A stretch of 64,000 bases of DNA. It comes from Reichenbachiella agariperforans (GTDB lineage: Bacteria; Bacteroidota; Bacteroidia; Cytophagales; Cyclobacteriaceae). Shown piece after piece: positions 26,300 through 33,501 of the stretch (position 1 is its first letter; every line of letters begins with the position of its first letter). The translations under genes and the position numbers were made by a program. The stretch covers positions 639,058 through 703,057 of the forward strand of contig NZ_FRAA01000002.1 in NCBI RefSeq assembly GCF_900142205.1, read 5' to 3'. The notes below the pieces were generated by a model that saw nothing but the letters and a program-made list of their open reading frames with translations, was not told where the DNA came from and did not search any database.

Positions 26300-26875
26300 T
26301 CACTTTTTACTTATTATTCTTTTTCTAATTCGACTTAATGATTCTGGTTTGATTCCCAAATAACTGGCTATTTGATGTTGAGGAGCTCTTTGGTGCAGGT
26401 CAGGTCTAGCTTTCATCATATTCAAGTATCTTTCTTCGGGAGTTGATGTCCTAAATTCAGTAAATGAAACCTGTTGTTTAAGAATTATAGTTTCAGCGAT
26501 TATTCGTGATAACGATTCTAACTGAGGATACTTTTGAAATGTTTCTTTTTCTAATTTCGGATTTCCCACACTAACAATTGTATCTTCTAAACATTCTAAA
26601 TAGGATTCTGATGGTTTAAAAGTTTCATAATTTGCAGGTATAACGGATTGCTCTTCCGTATAGAACTCTATTGTTTTTTCTTCACCATCTTTTAGAAAGT
26701 AACTCCTAACGCATCCTTTTATTATGAAATAGCACTCATTAGAAATACCTCCTTCTTTGAGTATAACACTCCCTTTTCTGAAAGTTTTTATAAAAGTACT
26801 TTCAGAAATAGCGTTTTCTAATTCTTTAGTTATTACAGTGTATTTTGACAGGTATTTTAATATCTCATTTTTCAC
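26300..26875 (-). CDS. Crp/Fnr-family regulator of the accessory segment
   Basis: 191 residues: N-terminal cNMP-like beta barrel (RKGSVILKEGGISNECYFIIKGCVRSY) and a C-terminal winged helix that ends APQHQIASYLGIKPESLSRIRKRI. A+T-rich. It is a different protein from the Crp-type regulator at 19.4 kb. Upstream of the DUF4386 gene on the same strand, it probably controls that gene; the two are framed by REP-like copies A and B. Confidence 0.88.
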   Translation of the reverse strand: MKNEILKYLSKYTVITKELENAISESTFIKTFRKGSVILKEGGISNECYFIIKGCVRSYFLKDGEEKTIEFYTEEQSVIPANYETFKPSESYLECLEDTIVSVGNPKLEKETFQKYPQLESLSRIIAETIILKQQVSFTEFRTSTPEERYLNMMKARPDLHQRAPQHQIASYLGIKPESLSRIRKRIISKK

Positions 26876-26949
26876 AATTCAACTCTGTCTATTCGGTTTG
26901 TTTTTTGTAATACTGACTAACGTCAAAATCTAATTCTGATTATCAGTTA

Positions 26950-27054
26950 GCTTAAAAAAAGCGTCCTCGTTACAAACGAGGACGAGTTGGGATCTGGTGG
27001 TGTGAGAAGCGCACTGGCGGTCATTTGACCGTCAGCCGTCTACTCGATTGTGCT
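26950..27054. repeat. REP-like element, copy B
   Basis: Matches copy A from GCTTAAAAAAAGC through the CGTCCTCGTT hairpin to AGTTGGG, then carries about 20 extra bases (ATCTGGTGGTGTGAGAAGCG), then resumes as CACTGGCGGTCATTTGACCG to CGATTGTGC with one substitution. It ends 13 bp after the stop of the HerA-like gene and may act as its terminator. Confidence 0.8.
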
Positions 27055-27067
27055 TTCGTGCTTTATT

Positions 27068-29053
27068 TTATTCAATTTCTCTTTCTAAATTTACAATCAT
27101 CGGCAAATTTGACCGTATAGCTTTGCCTGTCACTATTGCATGATAGGTTTTCAAATTAGGCAATGTTTGAACCAAGTCTTTTCCTACGTAGTTACCTAAG
27201 AAGTTAAAGCTAGTCTCGTCATAAGCTTGGTAACATATGATAGTATTACATTGAGTAAGGACTGTTTTAGAAACGTTTGCAGTTCTCTGGGCAATAACTA
27301 GGAGTCCAACACCATATTTGCGACCTTGCAAGGCTACTTGCCCCATTTTATTGACCACTGCTTTGCTGTTAAAATCATTTACACCAAGAAAATTTCCTTC
27401 AGGAACTATTGTATGTGCTTCTTCAAGTACTAGGCATATCCTCATAGGAGAATCTGCTTCATACGCTTCTTTTGCCTTAGAAAAAATAAGACTAATAAAG
27501 TTTTCTGTAGATTGAATTACACTAACTGTATTACTTACAGTTGGAAGTTCAACTAGTCCAATTGAATCATCTTGGGCGGCTAAAAATGCATCTAGATTAT
27601 CACTGGTTAGTGAGGTTAATTGCTGTTTCTTTTTCCACTCTCCTGTGAAATCAATACAAATGACTTTGGTGTCAGATTTTAATTGTTCTATTATCTCTCT
27701 TGCGAGAAATGATTTGCCTGAACCTGTAACACCTATTAAAGCGGTATGATGGCTAATAGCGTCATGTAAATTTATTACTGATGGAAGTTGCGTGTTGGGA
27801 ATTGAACCTAATTTAAAATCAGGATAGGTATATTGTTCTACCTGAATATCACTTGTGTCTGCTTTGAAGATTGGTGTATTAATAGATGGAACCCATCCAA
27901 ACTTTTGGAAAGACAGGAGGTCATTTTTCCAAACTCCTAATTGAATCGCTTCTCCCTCAATGAATCCCGTCTCATTTTTACGTTCTAATTTTTCAAGTTC
28001 TGTCGTTCCACTGATTACCTGATAAAACAGCCTATGACTACTTACTTTAAGTTCTAATAAATCGCCTTCCTGAATGTCGTCTGTTTGTTTTGAATATTCA
28101 AATTTTATAGAACCAATAGATGATTTTTCAATTACAACACCAACAAAATCTTTTATTCTAAGCGAATTAGATAATTCTAGTATTTGGTCCGTCTCGGTTA
28201 CTTTATAAACGATATTTCGCTTTAAAGCTGCTAAATCATTATTGGTTGTTCCTAATTGTAGTACTTTAACCCACTTTTCTTGATTTAGTAGATAGGTATC
28301 GAATACGATTCCTGCTATTGCATAAGCATCTGAATCCTGCATTGTATACTTAAAGTTTAGAATATCAAATCGTTTAATACTCTTACTTCTGTCTTCGTAA
28401 AGTTTAACTAAGAATATTTTCTTTGATTGAACTCCGAAAATTTCTCCAATTGCATTTGACTGGATTTTATTGCGTTCCTTCGTAAATGAATTGTGAAGAG
28501 ACTTAGGGTCGATGATTAATATTAAACCCCATAGAATTACCATTGTAAATAGATAAGTATCGCTTACTTCTGATACAATTTCAGCCTTGTAAAGGATGAG
28601 AACAGAGATAAAAACAAATGAGTAAATAACTTTACCTCGCCCTAAAAAAACTGCAATATTCTTAATGCTATTGGATAATTTGTTTCTAACTGAATCAGGA
28701 CTTTCATTATCAGAAGTGAGCGCAATAGCGGTGATAGAGAGTATGATTAAAATCCCGATTAACAAAATTGTAGAGCCCCAAAGTGTGTTGTTGGTAAATG
28801 TCCCTTTTATAGAGACATATACGAGCAATAAAGGAATTGAATTTGTTATTACATTTTTTGGAGATGAATAGTAAGGTTCTATGAACAGGATTGAAAAAAA
28901 CAACATAAATAGACCTGAATAAAACCAAATATTCTTGGTTGAAGTGTCAGGTAAAATAGAATCTGTGAGTAGATAATGAATTCCTATGAATAATACTGAA
29001 CTGACTAAAAGAAGAATGAATCTATTTGTTATGTAAAACTTTAGTTTGTCCAT
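27068..29053 (-). CDS. Membrane-anchored HerA/FtsK-like ATPase (DUF87)
   Basis: 661 residues. Residues 10-185 hold about six hydrophobic segments; 200-400 form a beta-rich region like the HAS barrel of HerA; 425-655 is the ATPase with Walker A GVTGSGKS (441-448), Walker B ICLVLEEAH with the catalytic Glu, a conserved QGRKYGVG and the sensor stretch IAQRTANVSKTVLTQCNT. HerA-type motors are hexameric DNA translocases and partner with nucleases in repair and in several anti-phage systems. The membrane domain sets this one apart from soluble HerA. No NurA partner is adjacent. Gene and surroundings are A+T-rich; it lies in the accessory segment. Confidence 0.82.
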   Translation of the reverse strand: MDKLKFYITNRFILLLVSSVLFIGIHYLLTDSILPDTSTKNIWFYSGLFMLFFSILFIEPYYSSPKNVITNSIPLLLVYVSIKGTFTNNTLWGSTILLIGILIILSITAIALTSDNESPDSVRNKLSNSIKNIAVFLGRGKVIYSFVFISVLILYKAEIVSEVSDTYLFTMVILWGLILIIDPKSLHNSFTKERNKIQSNAIGEIFGVQSKKIFLVKLYEDRSKSIKRFDILNFKYTMQDSDAYAIAGIVFDTYLLNQEKWVKVLQLGTTNNDLAALKRNIVYKVTETDQILELSNSLRIKDFVGVVIEKSSIGSIKFEYSKQTDDIQEGDLLELKVSSHRLFYQVISGTTELEKLERKNETGFIEGEAIQLGVWKNDLLSFQKFGWVPSINTPIFKADTSDIQVEQYTYPDFKLGSIPNTQLPSVINLHDAISHHTALIGVTGSGKSFLAREIIEQLKSDTKVICIDFTGEWKKKQQLTSLTSDNLDAFLAAQDDSIGLVELPTVSNTVSVIQSTENFISLIFSKAKEAYEADSPMRICLVLEEAHTIVPEGNFLGVNDFNSKAVVNKMGQVALQGRKYGVGLLVIAQRTANVSKTVLTQCNTIICYQAYDETSFNFLGNYVGKDLVQTLPNLKTYHAIVTGKAIRSNLPMIVNLEREIE

Positions 29054-29391
29054 GTGATTTTATTAGTCTATTCAATTCAATGATTTTTATATTGCAGATG
29101 GCTTTTCTGCATGTATCCCAACATTTCGCTATACGCAATTGCGTATATATATTATTGGTATCAACACTATGTCAGTCATTGATATCCCCAAGAATACCCC
29201 TTAGCCCTGATAGATACAAGCAAGCGGGGCTCTAAGATCAAAGTACAGCCTGTATATACCTAGATACAGGGGGTTTTCAGTGAAGTGTATCAGGATTTGC
29301 CCCTGACGCCATCGGGAAGGAAACCGTGATGCTAAATACTGCCCTGTAGGCTGCAGAAAGGGGCTGTTTTTGTCTTTTCAAAAACCCGTGC
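29054..29391. other. Gap before the tandem arrays
   Basis: No gene is supported here. CCTGTAT (29249-29255) pairs with ATACAGG (29264-29270) ahead of GGGTTTTC, a weak hairpin. The first 40 bases are the likely promoter region of the HerA-like gene. Confidence 0.4.
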
Positions 29392-29633
29392 AGGTTCGTC
29401 TCAAAGTCTGCACGGGTTTGACCTAAAGTCTGCGCAGATTCGGAGCAAAGTCTGCGCAGGTTTGATCTAAAGTCTGCGCGGGTTCGGAGCAAAATCTGCG
29501 CAGGTTCAGAGCAAAGTCTGCGCGGGTTTTCTAGCAAACCTGTACAGGTTTAGCGTAAAGTCACAGCAGGTTTGTGGCAAAGTATCAGTAGGTTTTTGGT
29601 AAAGCCTCAGTAGGTTTGGGACAAAGTCTGCGC
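29392..29633. repeat. 22-bp tandem repeat array, 11 units
   Basis: Eleven consecutive units of exactly 22 bp with the pattern RGGTTYRRRGCAAAGTCTGCGC. Unit starts are at 29392, 29414, 29436, 29458, 29480, 29502, 29524, 29546, 29568, 29590 and 29612. The first seven are closest to each other and later ones drift (for example CACAGC and ATCAGT in place of TCTGCGC). There are no unique spacers, so this is a minisatellite, not a CRISPR. Since 22 is not a multiple of three, the open frame seen on the minus strand is a by-product. Confidence 0.92.
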
Positions 29634-29710
29634 AGACGGATCAAAATAAGGCGTATCTATAAAAATCGGAGATAATATTAAACGCTTAGGTAGTCAATGC
29701 GATTGGGGAA

Positions 29711-29881
29711 AACCCATACTTTGATTTCCCGAGAGCGTACTTTATCCACCCATGAACACGCTTCATGTTCCCCAACGCATAATTGCATTGAAAAACCCAT
29801 ACTACAGTTGCCCCAGAGCATACTTCAACTTCCCGAGACCGTACTTTGTCTGCCCCAGAGCATACTTCGGAATCGTCCCGA
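29711..29881. repeat. 21-bp degenerate tandem repeat array, about 8 units
   Basis: A second array, different in sequence, starts 77 bp after the first. The core CATACTT or CGTACTT recurs at a 21-bp step (the T of the TAC core at 29717, 29738, 29759, 29780, 29800, 29821, 29842 and 29863, with one 20-bp step), spaced by pyrimidine-rich CCCGAGA or CCCCAGA. The last four units are best conserved. On the minus strand it reads as a heptapeptide repeat (KYALGQT, KYGLGKL, KYALGQL), but no credible gene surrounds it. Confidence 0.82.
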
Positions 29882-29951
29882 AATAAGTTGACAGGTTATA
29901 GATAAATACATACAGATACGGGGAGGTGTGGGTGCAGTACAAAAACACAGA

Positions 29952-30026
29952 CTGCTGTTGATAGCTAGCAAGTGCCCTGTGCATAGAACACTTCATAGCC
30001 CTGTGGAGGTTAACCCCTCGCTGACT
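29952..30026 (+). pseudogene. Degraded 3' end of a second osmC-fusion gene
   Basis: Twenty-five codons read LLLIASKCPVHRTLHSPVEV and on to NPSLT, against LLEIANKCPVHRTLHSQVEV and NTSLT at the end of the intact gene near 22.4 kb. By hand 58 of 75 bases match, and most differences are at third codon positions. The usual stop codon has been lost by a small deletion, and no upstream part of the gene is present. The following terminator hairpin is also homologous to that of the intact gene. This is the right-hand scar of the accessory segment. Confidence 0.85.
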
Positions 30027-30052
30027 GGTCAGTCAGCGAGGGGTTGTTTTTT
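30012..30052 (+). terminator. Strong terminator after the osmC remnant
   Basis: A 16-bp perfect stem (30012-30027 with 30030-30045) with CTCGCTGACT in its arm, followed by GTTTTTTA. It is the better-preserved relative of the hairpin at 22463 and lies 10 bp beyond the 3' end of the MFS gene on the other strand. Confidence 0.9.
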
Positions 30053-30061
30053 AATCTTGTA

Positions 30062-31276
30062 TTAAGACTGACTTGCTTGTTTTCTTTGCCAGAAAAATAT
30101 GAATAAGAACACCCCGATCAGGAGCATAGGGATGATGGCGATATTCGCCAGTGTGGCTTGACCAGCTGCGAGCTCTAATGCTTCGCCCGTGAGCCCCTCT
30201 GCTGCTTTGGTGGCACGGTGTCCTTCGATCCACCCACCGATGATGGGCTGAAAGATCGATAACCCGAGCATACCCACTCCACCAATTAGCGACATGCCGA
30301 GCGCACCTGTTTTGGGCTGGTACTCCGCGATGAAGGAGATCATCGTAGGCCAGAAGTAGCACACGCCGATGGCGAACAAGATCGCTGCGAAATAGACCAT
30401 ACCACCCGTGGCGATACTCATTAGATAGATGGCTACTGATGCGATCACTGCTGATGACAACAGGACGCCCGTGATGTTGAGTCTGTGAATCAGTGGTCCA
30501 GCGAAGAACCTACCGACAGCCATCAGTACTGTTACCATGGCTAGCACTAGGAGCGGTTGTGCGCCAGAGTTGGCGAGGATTCTTTCTACCCAAGACTGTG
30601 TCCCGAGTTCTGTCGTGGCAGTCAGTGCCATACAGATCAGCATCACCCAGTAGATCGGTGACTTCAGGATGGCTTTGAAATTTTCGGCAGTCGAGCTGCT
30701 AGATTCGCTGCGTGTCTCAGGGAATTTTTGTCCACGGAACATCACGAAATAAATGATAGCAGGGATATACATGATCGATAGCTTCAGTTGCCATCCCCAG
30801 CCGATGTTGGCAACCAATAGTGCCAAGATAGACCCTATAGCGATCCCGCCAGGAAACCAAACGTGGAATCGGTTGAGCATCGTTGCGCGTTTTTCGGTGT
30901 ACATCGAGGCGATCATCGGGTTGTAAGCTGCCTCGACCATACCGTTGGCAAAACTGATGAAGAATGTAGAAAAGAATAGTGTGTAGAAGCTATTGGATAG
31001 AATCGAAAAGGTGATCCCGATAAAGTGACAGATGAATGCCACATTACCTATTTTTCTTGGCCCGAGCGTGTTGTAGAGCGGCCCGCCGATTAGTGTGGCG
31101 ATCGGAAAACCGAAGATACCCATGAAGTTGATCCAGCCGAGCTGGCGATCCGTCAGGCTCATGTCAGCGACTAGGTCGTTCATGATCCCAGCGCGAATAC
31201 CAAAGGCAAAGGCAGTCGTCAGCAGCGCAAAGCAACTGGCTATAAATAATCTGTTCTTGTTTAATTGTGATTGCAT
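30062..31276 (-). CDS. Major facilitator superfamily transporter
   Basis: About 404 residues with 12 transmembrane helices. The loop 2-3 signature appears as GGPLYNTLGPRKIGNVAF, and the middle loop (MFRGQKFPETRSESSSSTAENFKAIL) separates the two six-helix halves. It resembles the sugar-proton symporter (FHS-like) branch of MFS but the substrate cannot be read. Two close ATG codons (31282 and 31276) are possible starts. It is transcribed alone; no metabolic gene is next to it. Confidence 0.85.
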   Translation of the reverse strand: MQSQLNKNRLFIASCFALLTTAFAFGIRAGIMNDLVADMSLTDRQLGWINFMGIFGFPIATLIGGPLYNTLGPRKIGNVAFICHFIGITFSILSNSFYTLFFSTFFISFANGMVEAAYNPMIASMYTEKRATMLNRFHVWFPGGIAIGSILALLVANIGWGWQLKLSIMYIPAIIYFVMFRGQKFPETRSESSSSTAENFKAILKSPIYWVMLICMALTATTELGTQSWVERILANSGAQPLLVLAMVTVLMAVGRFFAGPLIHRLNITGVLLSSAVIASVAIYLMSIATGGMVYFAAILFAIGVCYFWPTMISFIAEYQPKTGALGMSLIGGVGMLGLSIFQPIIGGWIEGHRATKAAEGLTGEALELAAGQATLANIAIIPMLLIGVFLFIFFWQRKQASQS

Positions 31277-31282
31277 AGTCAT

Positions 31283-31560
31283 TTAGTCATGTTTCAATCT
31301 TTAATATTATTCAAAATGAATGGGAAATTCATTACGTCTGGATACATGTAGTAGAAATGACGTGCTAAAAAGGAACAATTGCCCCCTTACCGTTGTGTTT
31401 TATGCAGCGCTTTTTTCAATGGATTGGTCATTTGTAAGTGTTGGTATATGCCAAGTTTGTTTTCTTATGGACTGTTTTGCGGGGTGCTGGACGTGGTGAA
31501 TTTCGATGAGTAGCCCTATGGCCCATGAGATTGGGGACTTTTTTGTTCAAAATTTTAAAC
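31283..31560. other. Gap upstream of the MFS gene
   Basis: No open frame or repeat is supported. It should hold the MFS promoter; no clear TAnnTTTG box was found. Confidence 0.3.
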
Positions 31561-31597
31561 AAAAAAAAACGGGTCGGAAGCAAACTCTCCCAACCCG
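31561..31597 (-). terminator. Minus-strand intrinsic terminator with nine-T tail
   Basis: CGGGT and ACCCG form the base of a longer stem with wobble pairs, followed by nine T's. No minus-strand protein gene ends nearby, which is the reason for proposing a small RNA. Confidence 0.85.
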
Positions 31598-31720
31598 AAT
31601 AGAACTTAGGGCGTCTCCCTAAGCTAACCTATTTAACCTAACCTTATCTTTCGTCGATCAGTGACCTGATTCGATATGTTTTATATTTTAGAGCCTGCAA
31701 TATATATGTCGTTACATCTA
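31561..31720 (-). ncRNA. Candidate small RNA ending in a strong terminator (minus strand)
   Basis: Read on the minus strand: a TATATATTG box near 31703, then CACTGAT, AAGGTTAGGTTA (about 31633-31644), a 7-bp hairpin CTTAGGG/CCCTAAG (31605-31623), and a terminator whose 11-bp stem (570-580 with 587-597 of 31 kb, with G-U pairs) leads into nine T's at 31569-31561. There is no open frame, and the next minus-strand gene upstream is far away, so the transcript would be an independent RNA of about 140 nt. The order of elements resembles the locus at 10.25 kb. Confidence 0.45.
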
Positions 31721-31992
31721 TTTTGAAAGACTAGTTCTGGATAATCATTCCGGTTTTTACCTTCTCACAGATACTTCATTACTAAGTCCAATATTTCAGT
31801 AGAAACATCATATTTGGATGTTGGGCTTTATAACCTAATCTGACGATGATACTAGACTGGATATGTTTCTCTAGTCACGATTCGTACATAAAACGAGAAC
31901 CCTATTGAATACCCTACCCAGGATTTTAAATTTATTACTAGGATATAAAACGTGATTATATTTGAACTTTGAATTATTGGATAAATCACGTT

Positions 31993-32520
31993 ATGAAGGA
32001 CAAATCCGTCTGTGAAGAACAAGTGTTCATACACATACATCAGGAGCAATCTGTACCCTTACGCAATTTTCTATACTACAGATTCGGTAGTTTGGAAAAG
32101 GCACAAGACTGTGCACAAGAATCTTTTGTTCGGCTATGGGAAAACTGTAGTAAGGTGGCTTTTGAGAAGGCCAAGAGCTATTTGTTTACCATCGCCAACC
32201 GCATCTTTCTTGATGATGTAAGCCATCAAAAGGTCGTGCTCAAGTTCGAAAAACATGAATCTATGTCCTCCATTCAGATGGAACATAACCCAGAGTATGT
32301 CTACCGCGAATCGGAGTTCAAGAGCCAGCTGGAGACAGCTGTGTCTTCGCTGCCTGACAAACAAAGGACAGTATTCCTCATGAGTCGCATTGACAAGATA
32401 CCCAACAAGGAAATCGCCGAAACGCTTGATATTTCTATCAAGACCGTAGAAAAACACATGACCTCTGCTTTGAAATCACTCAAGGAGCAACTCGACGAAC
32501 TAAAAGATTTTAAAATATAG
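31993..32520 (+). CDS. ECF RNA polymerase sigma factor (FecI-like)
   Basis: 175 residues from the ATG at 31993 (a start at 31969 adds eight residues). Region 2 (KAQDCAQESFVRLWEN, AKSYLFTIANRIFLDD) and region 4 (LPDKQRTVFLMSRIDKIPNKEIAETLDISIKTVEKHMTSALKSLK) are complete. It is the first gene of a sigma/anti-sigma/TonB-receptor cluster, so it most likely activates that outer-membrane uptake operon when the receptor is loaded. Confidence 0.92.
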   Translation: MKDKSVCEEQVFIHIHQEQSVPLRNFLYYRFGSLEKAQDCAQESFVRLWENCSKVAFEKAKSYLFTIANRIFLDDVSHQKVVLKFEKHESMSSIQMEHNPEYVYRESEFKSQLETAVSSLPDKQRTVFLMSRIDKIPNKEIAETLDISIKTVEKHMTSALKSLKEQLDELKDFKI

Positions 32521-32568
32521 CGGTAGGGTATTCGCGCCACTTTCCGTTATAACCATAGAAGGAAAAAA

Positions 32569-33486
32569 ATGTCAACACACAACAACGATACGGACCCCCT
32601 GATCCAAGAATGGATGCAAGGCAACTTGACAGATGATGATTTGGAACAGCGGATAGGCCGAGAGGAATTACGCAAGTACCAACAAATCCTCTCCGAAGTA
32701 GACCAATGGACGCCTAGTTTGTCGGACGAAGTATTTGATCCCAGAGAAATCTTGGACAGAAAATCTGCAAAGGTGGTGCCGATGATTAACTGGCGTACTA
32801 TCTCAGTCGCAGCGTCGGTGGCAGTGATATTGACACTAGGGTTTTTGTTTTTCCGAGATACAGGTACTGAATATTATGCCGCCTATGGTGAGCAATTAGA
32901 GTTCGAATTACCCGATGGGTCAGATGTGGTACTGGCAGCCAACTCTACGGTGAGATGGGAGGATGAGGATTGGTCTGGAGAGACGCGTCGCTTGGTTTTG
33001 GACGGAAAGGCTTTTTTTAAAGTGATCCCTGGTAGCAAATTTAGCGTGATGACTGACCAAGGAAGTGTGGAGGTGCTCGGAACGGCATTTGATGTTAGCA
33101 CTTTTGGTGTAGGCATGTGGGTCAACTGCTACGAGGGTAGAGTACTGGCCAGAGATGTATCTAAGGCCAAGGCACAAATCATCAAAGCGGGGCAGTCATC
33201 GCTATTGGTGGATGGATCGTGGGAGCGTATCGTGCCGATCAAAGATGAATCTCCACTTTGGTTGGGCAAAAAACCGACATTTAAGAACACGCCTATTCTT
33301 CTCGTGATCAAAGAAATCGAGTCGCTATACCATGTGAAAGTGATCACCGGTGAGGTGGATATGAATAGGCGTTTTACAGGGTCTATTCCTACCGATGATT
33401 TGAGTCTAGCACTCAAAATTGTGTTCGGGACATTGGGTATTCAGTTTGAGATTGATGAAGATCAAGTCTTGTTATCACAAGACTAA
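32569..33486 (+). CDS. FecR-family anti-sigma factor
   Basis: 305 residues: a cytoplasmic N-terminal part that should bind the sigma factor, one transmembrane segment (about 75-95, ISVAASVAVILTLGFLFF), a periplasmic FecR domain (LEFELPDGSDVVLAANSTV, VEVLGTAFDVSTF) and a C-terminal DUF4974-like domain (PILLVIKEIESLYHVKV). It transmits the signal from the TonB receptor to the sigma factor. The gap to the sigma gene is 48 bp. Confidence 0.93.
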   Translation: MSTHNNDTDPLIQEWMQGNLTDDDLEQRIGREELRKYQQILSEVDQWTPSLSDEVFDPREILDRKSAKVVPMINWRTISVAASVAVILTLGFLFFRDTGTEYYAAYGEQLEFELPDGSDVVLAANSTVRWEDEDWSGETRRLVLDGKAFFKVIPGSKFSVMTDQGSVEVLGTAFDVSTFGVGMWVNCYEGRVLARDVSKAKAQIIKAGQSSLLVDGSWERIVPIKDESPLWLGKKPTFKNTPILLVIKEIESLYHVKVITGEVDMNRRFTGSIPTDDLSLALKIVFGTLGIQFEIDEDQVLLSQD

Positions 33487-33501
33487 TCATAAAACAGCAG
33501 C

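Noticed and set aside
29277..29537. Minus-strand open frame over the 22-bp repeats as a protein gene
   Set aside because: The reading frame is a by-product of a repeat whose period is not a multiple of three; no start context or signal, and composition is arginine/leucine repeats only.
29392..29881. CRISPR array
   Set aside because: The units are head to tail with no unique spacers, and no cas gene is in the window.
29802..29996. Minus-strand open frame with heptapeptide repeats as a protein gene
   Set aside because: It runs through the osmC remnant and the 21-bp array, and the non-repeat part has no recognisable protein features. Kept only as a remark on the array.
22399..30052. Transposon or phage
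   Set aside because: No transposase, integrase or phage structural gene was seen in the segment; only repeats and the osmC scar point to mobility.
30051..30362. Minus-strand open frame overlapping the MFS 3' end
   Set aside because: It is an out-of-frame shadow of the MFS gene.
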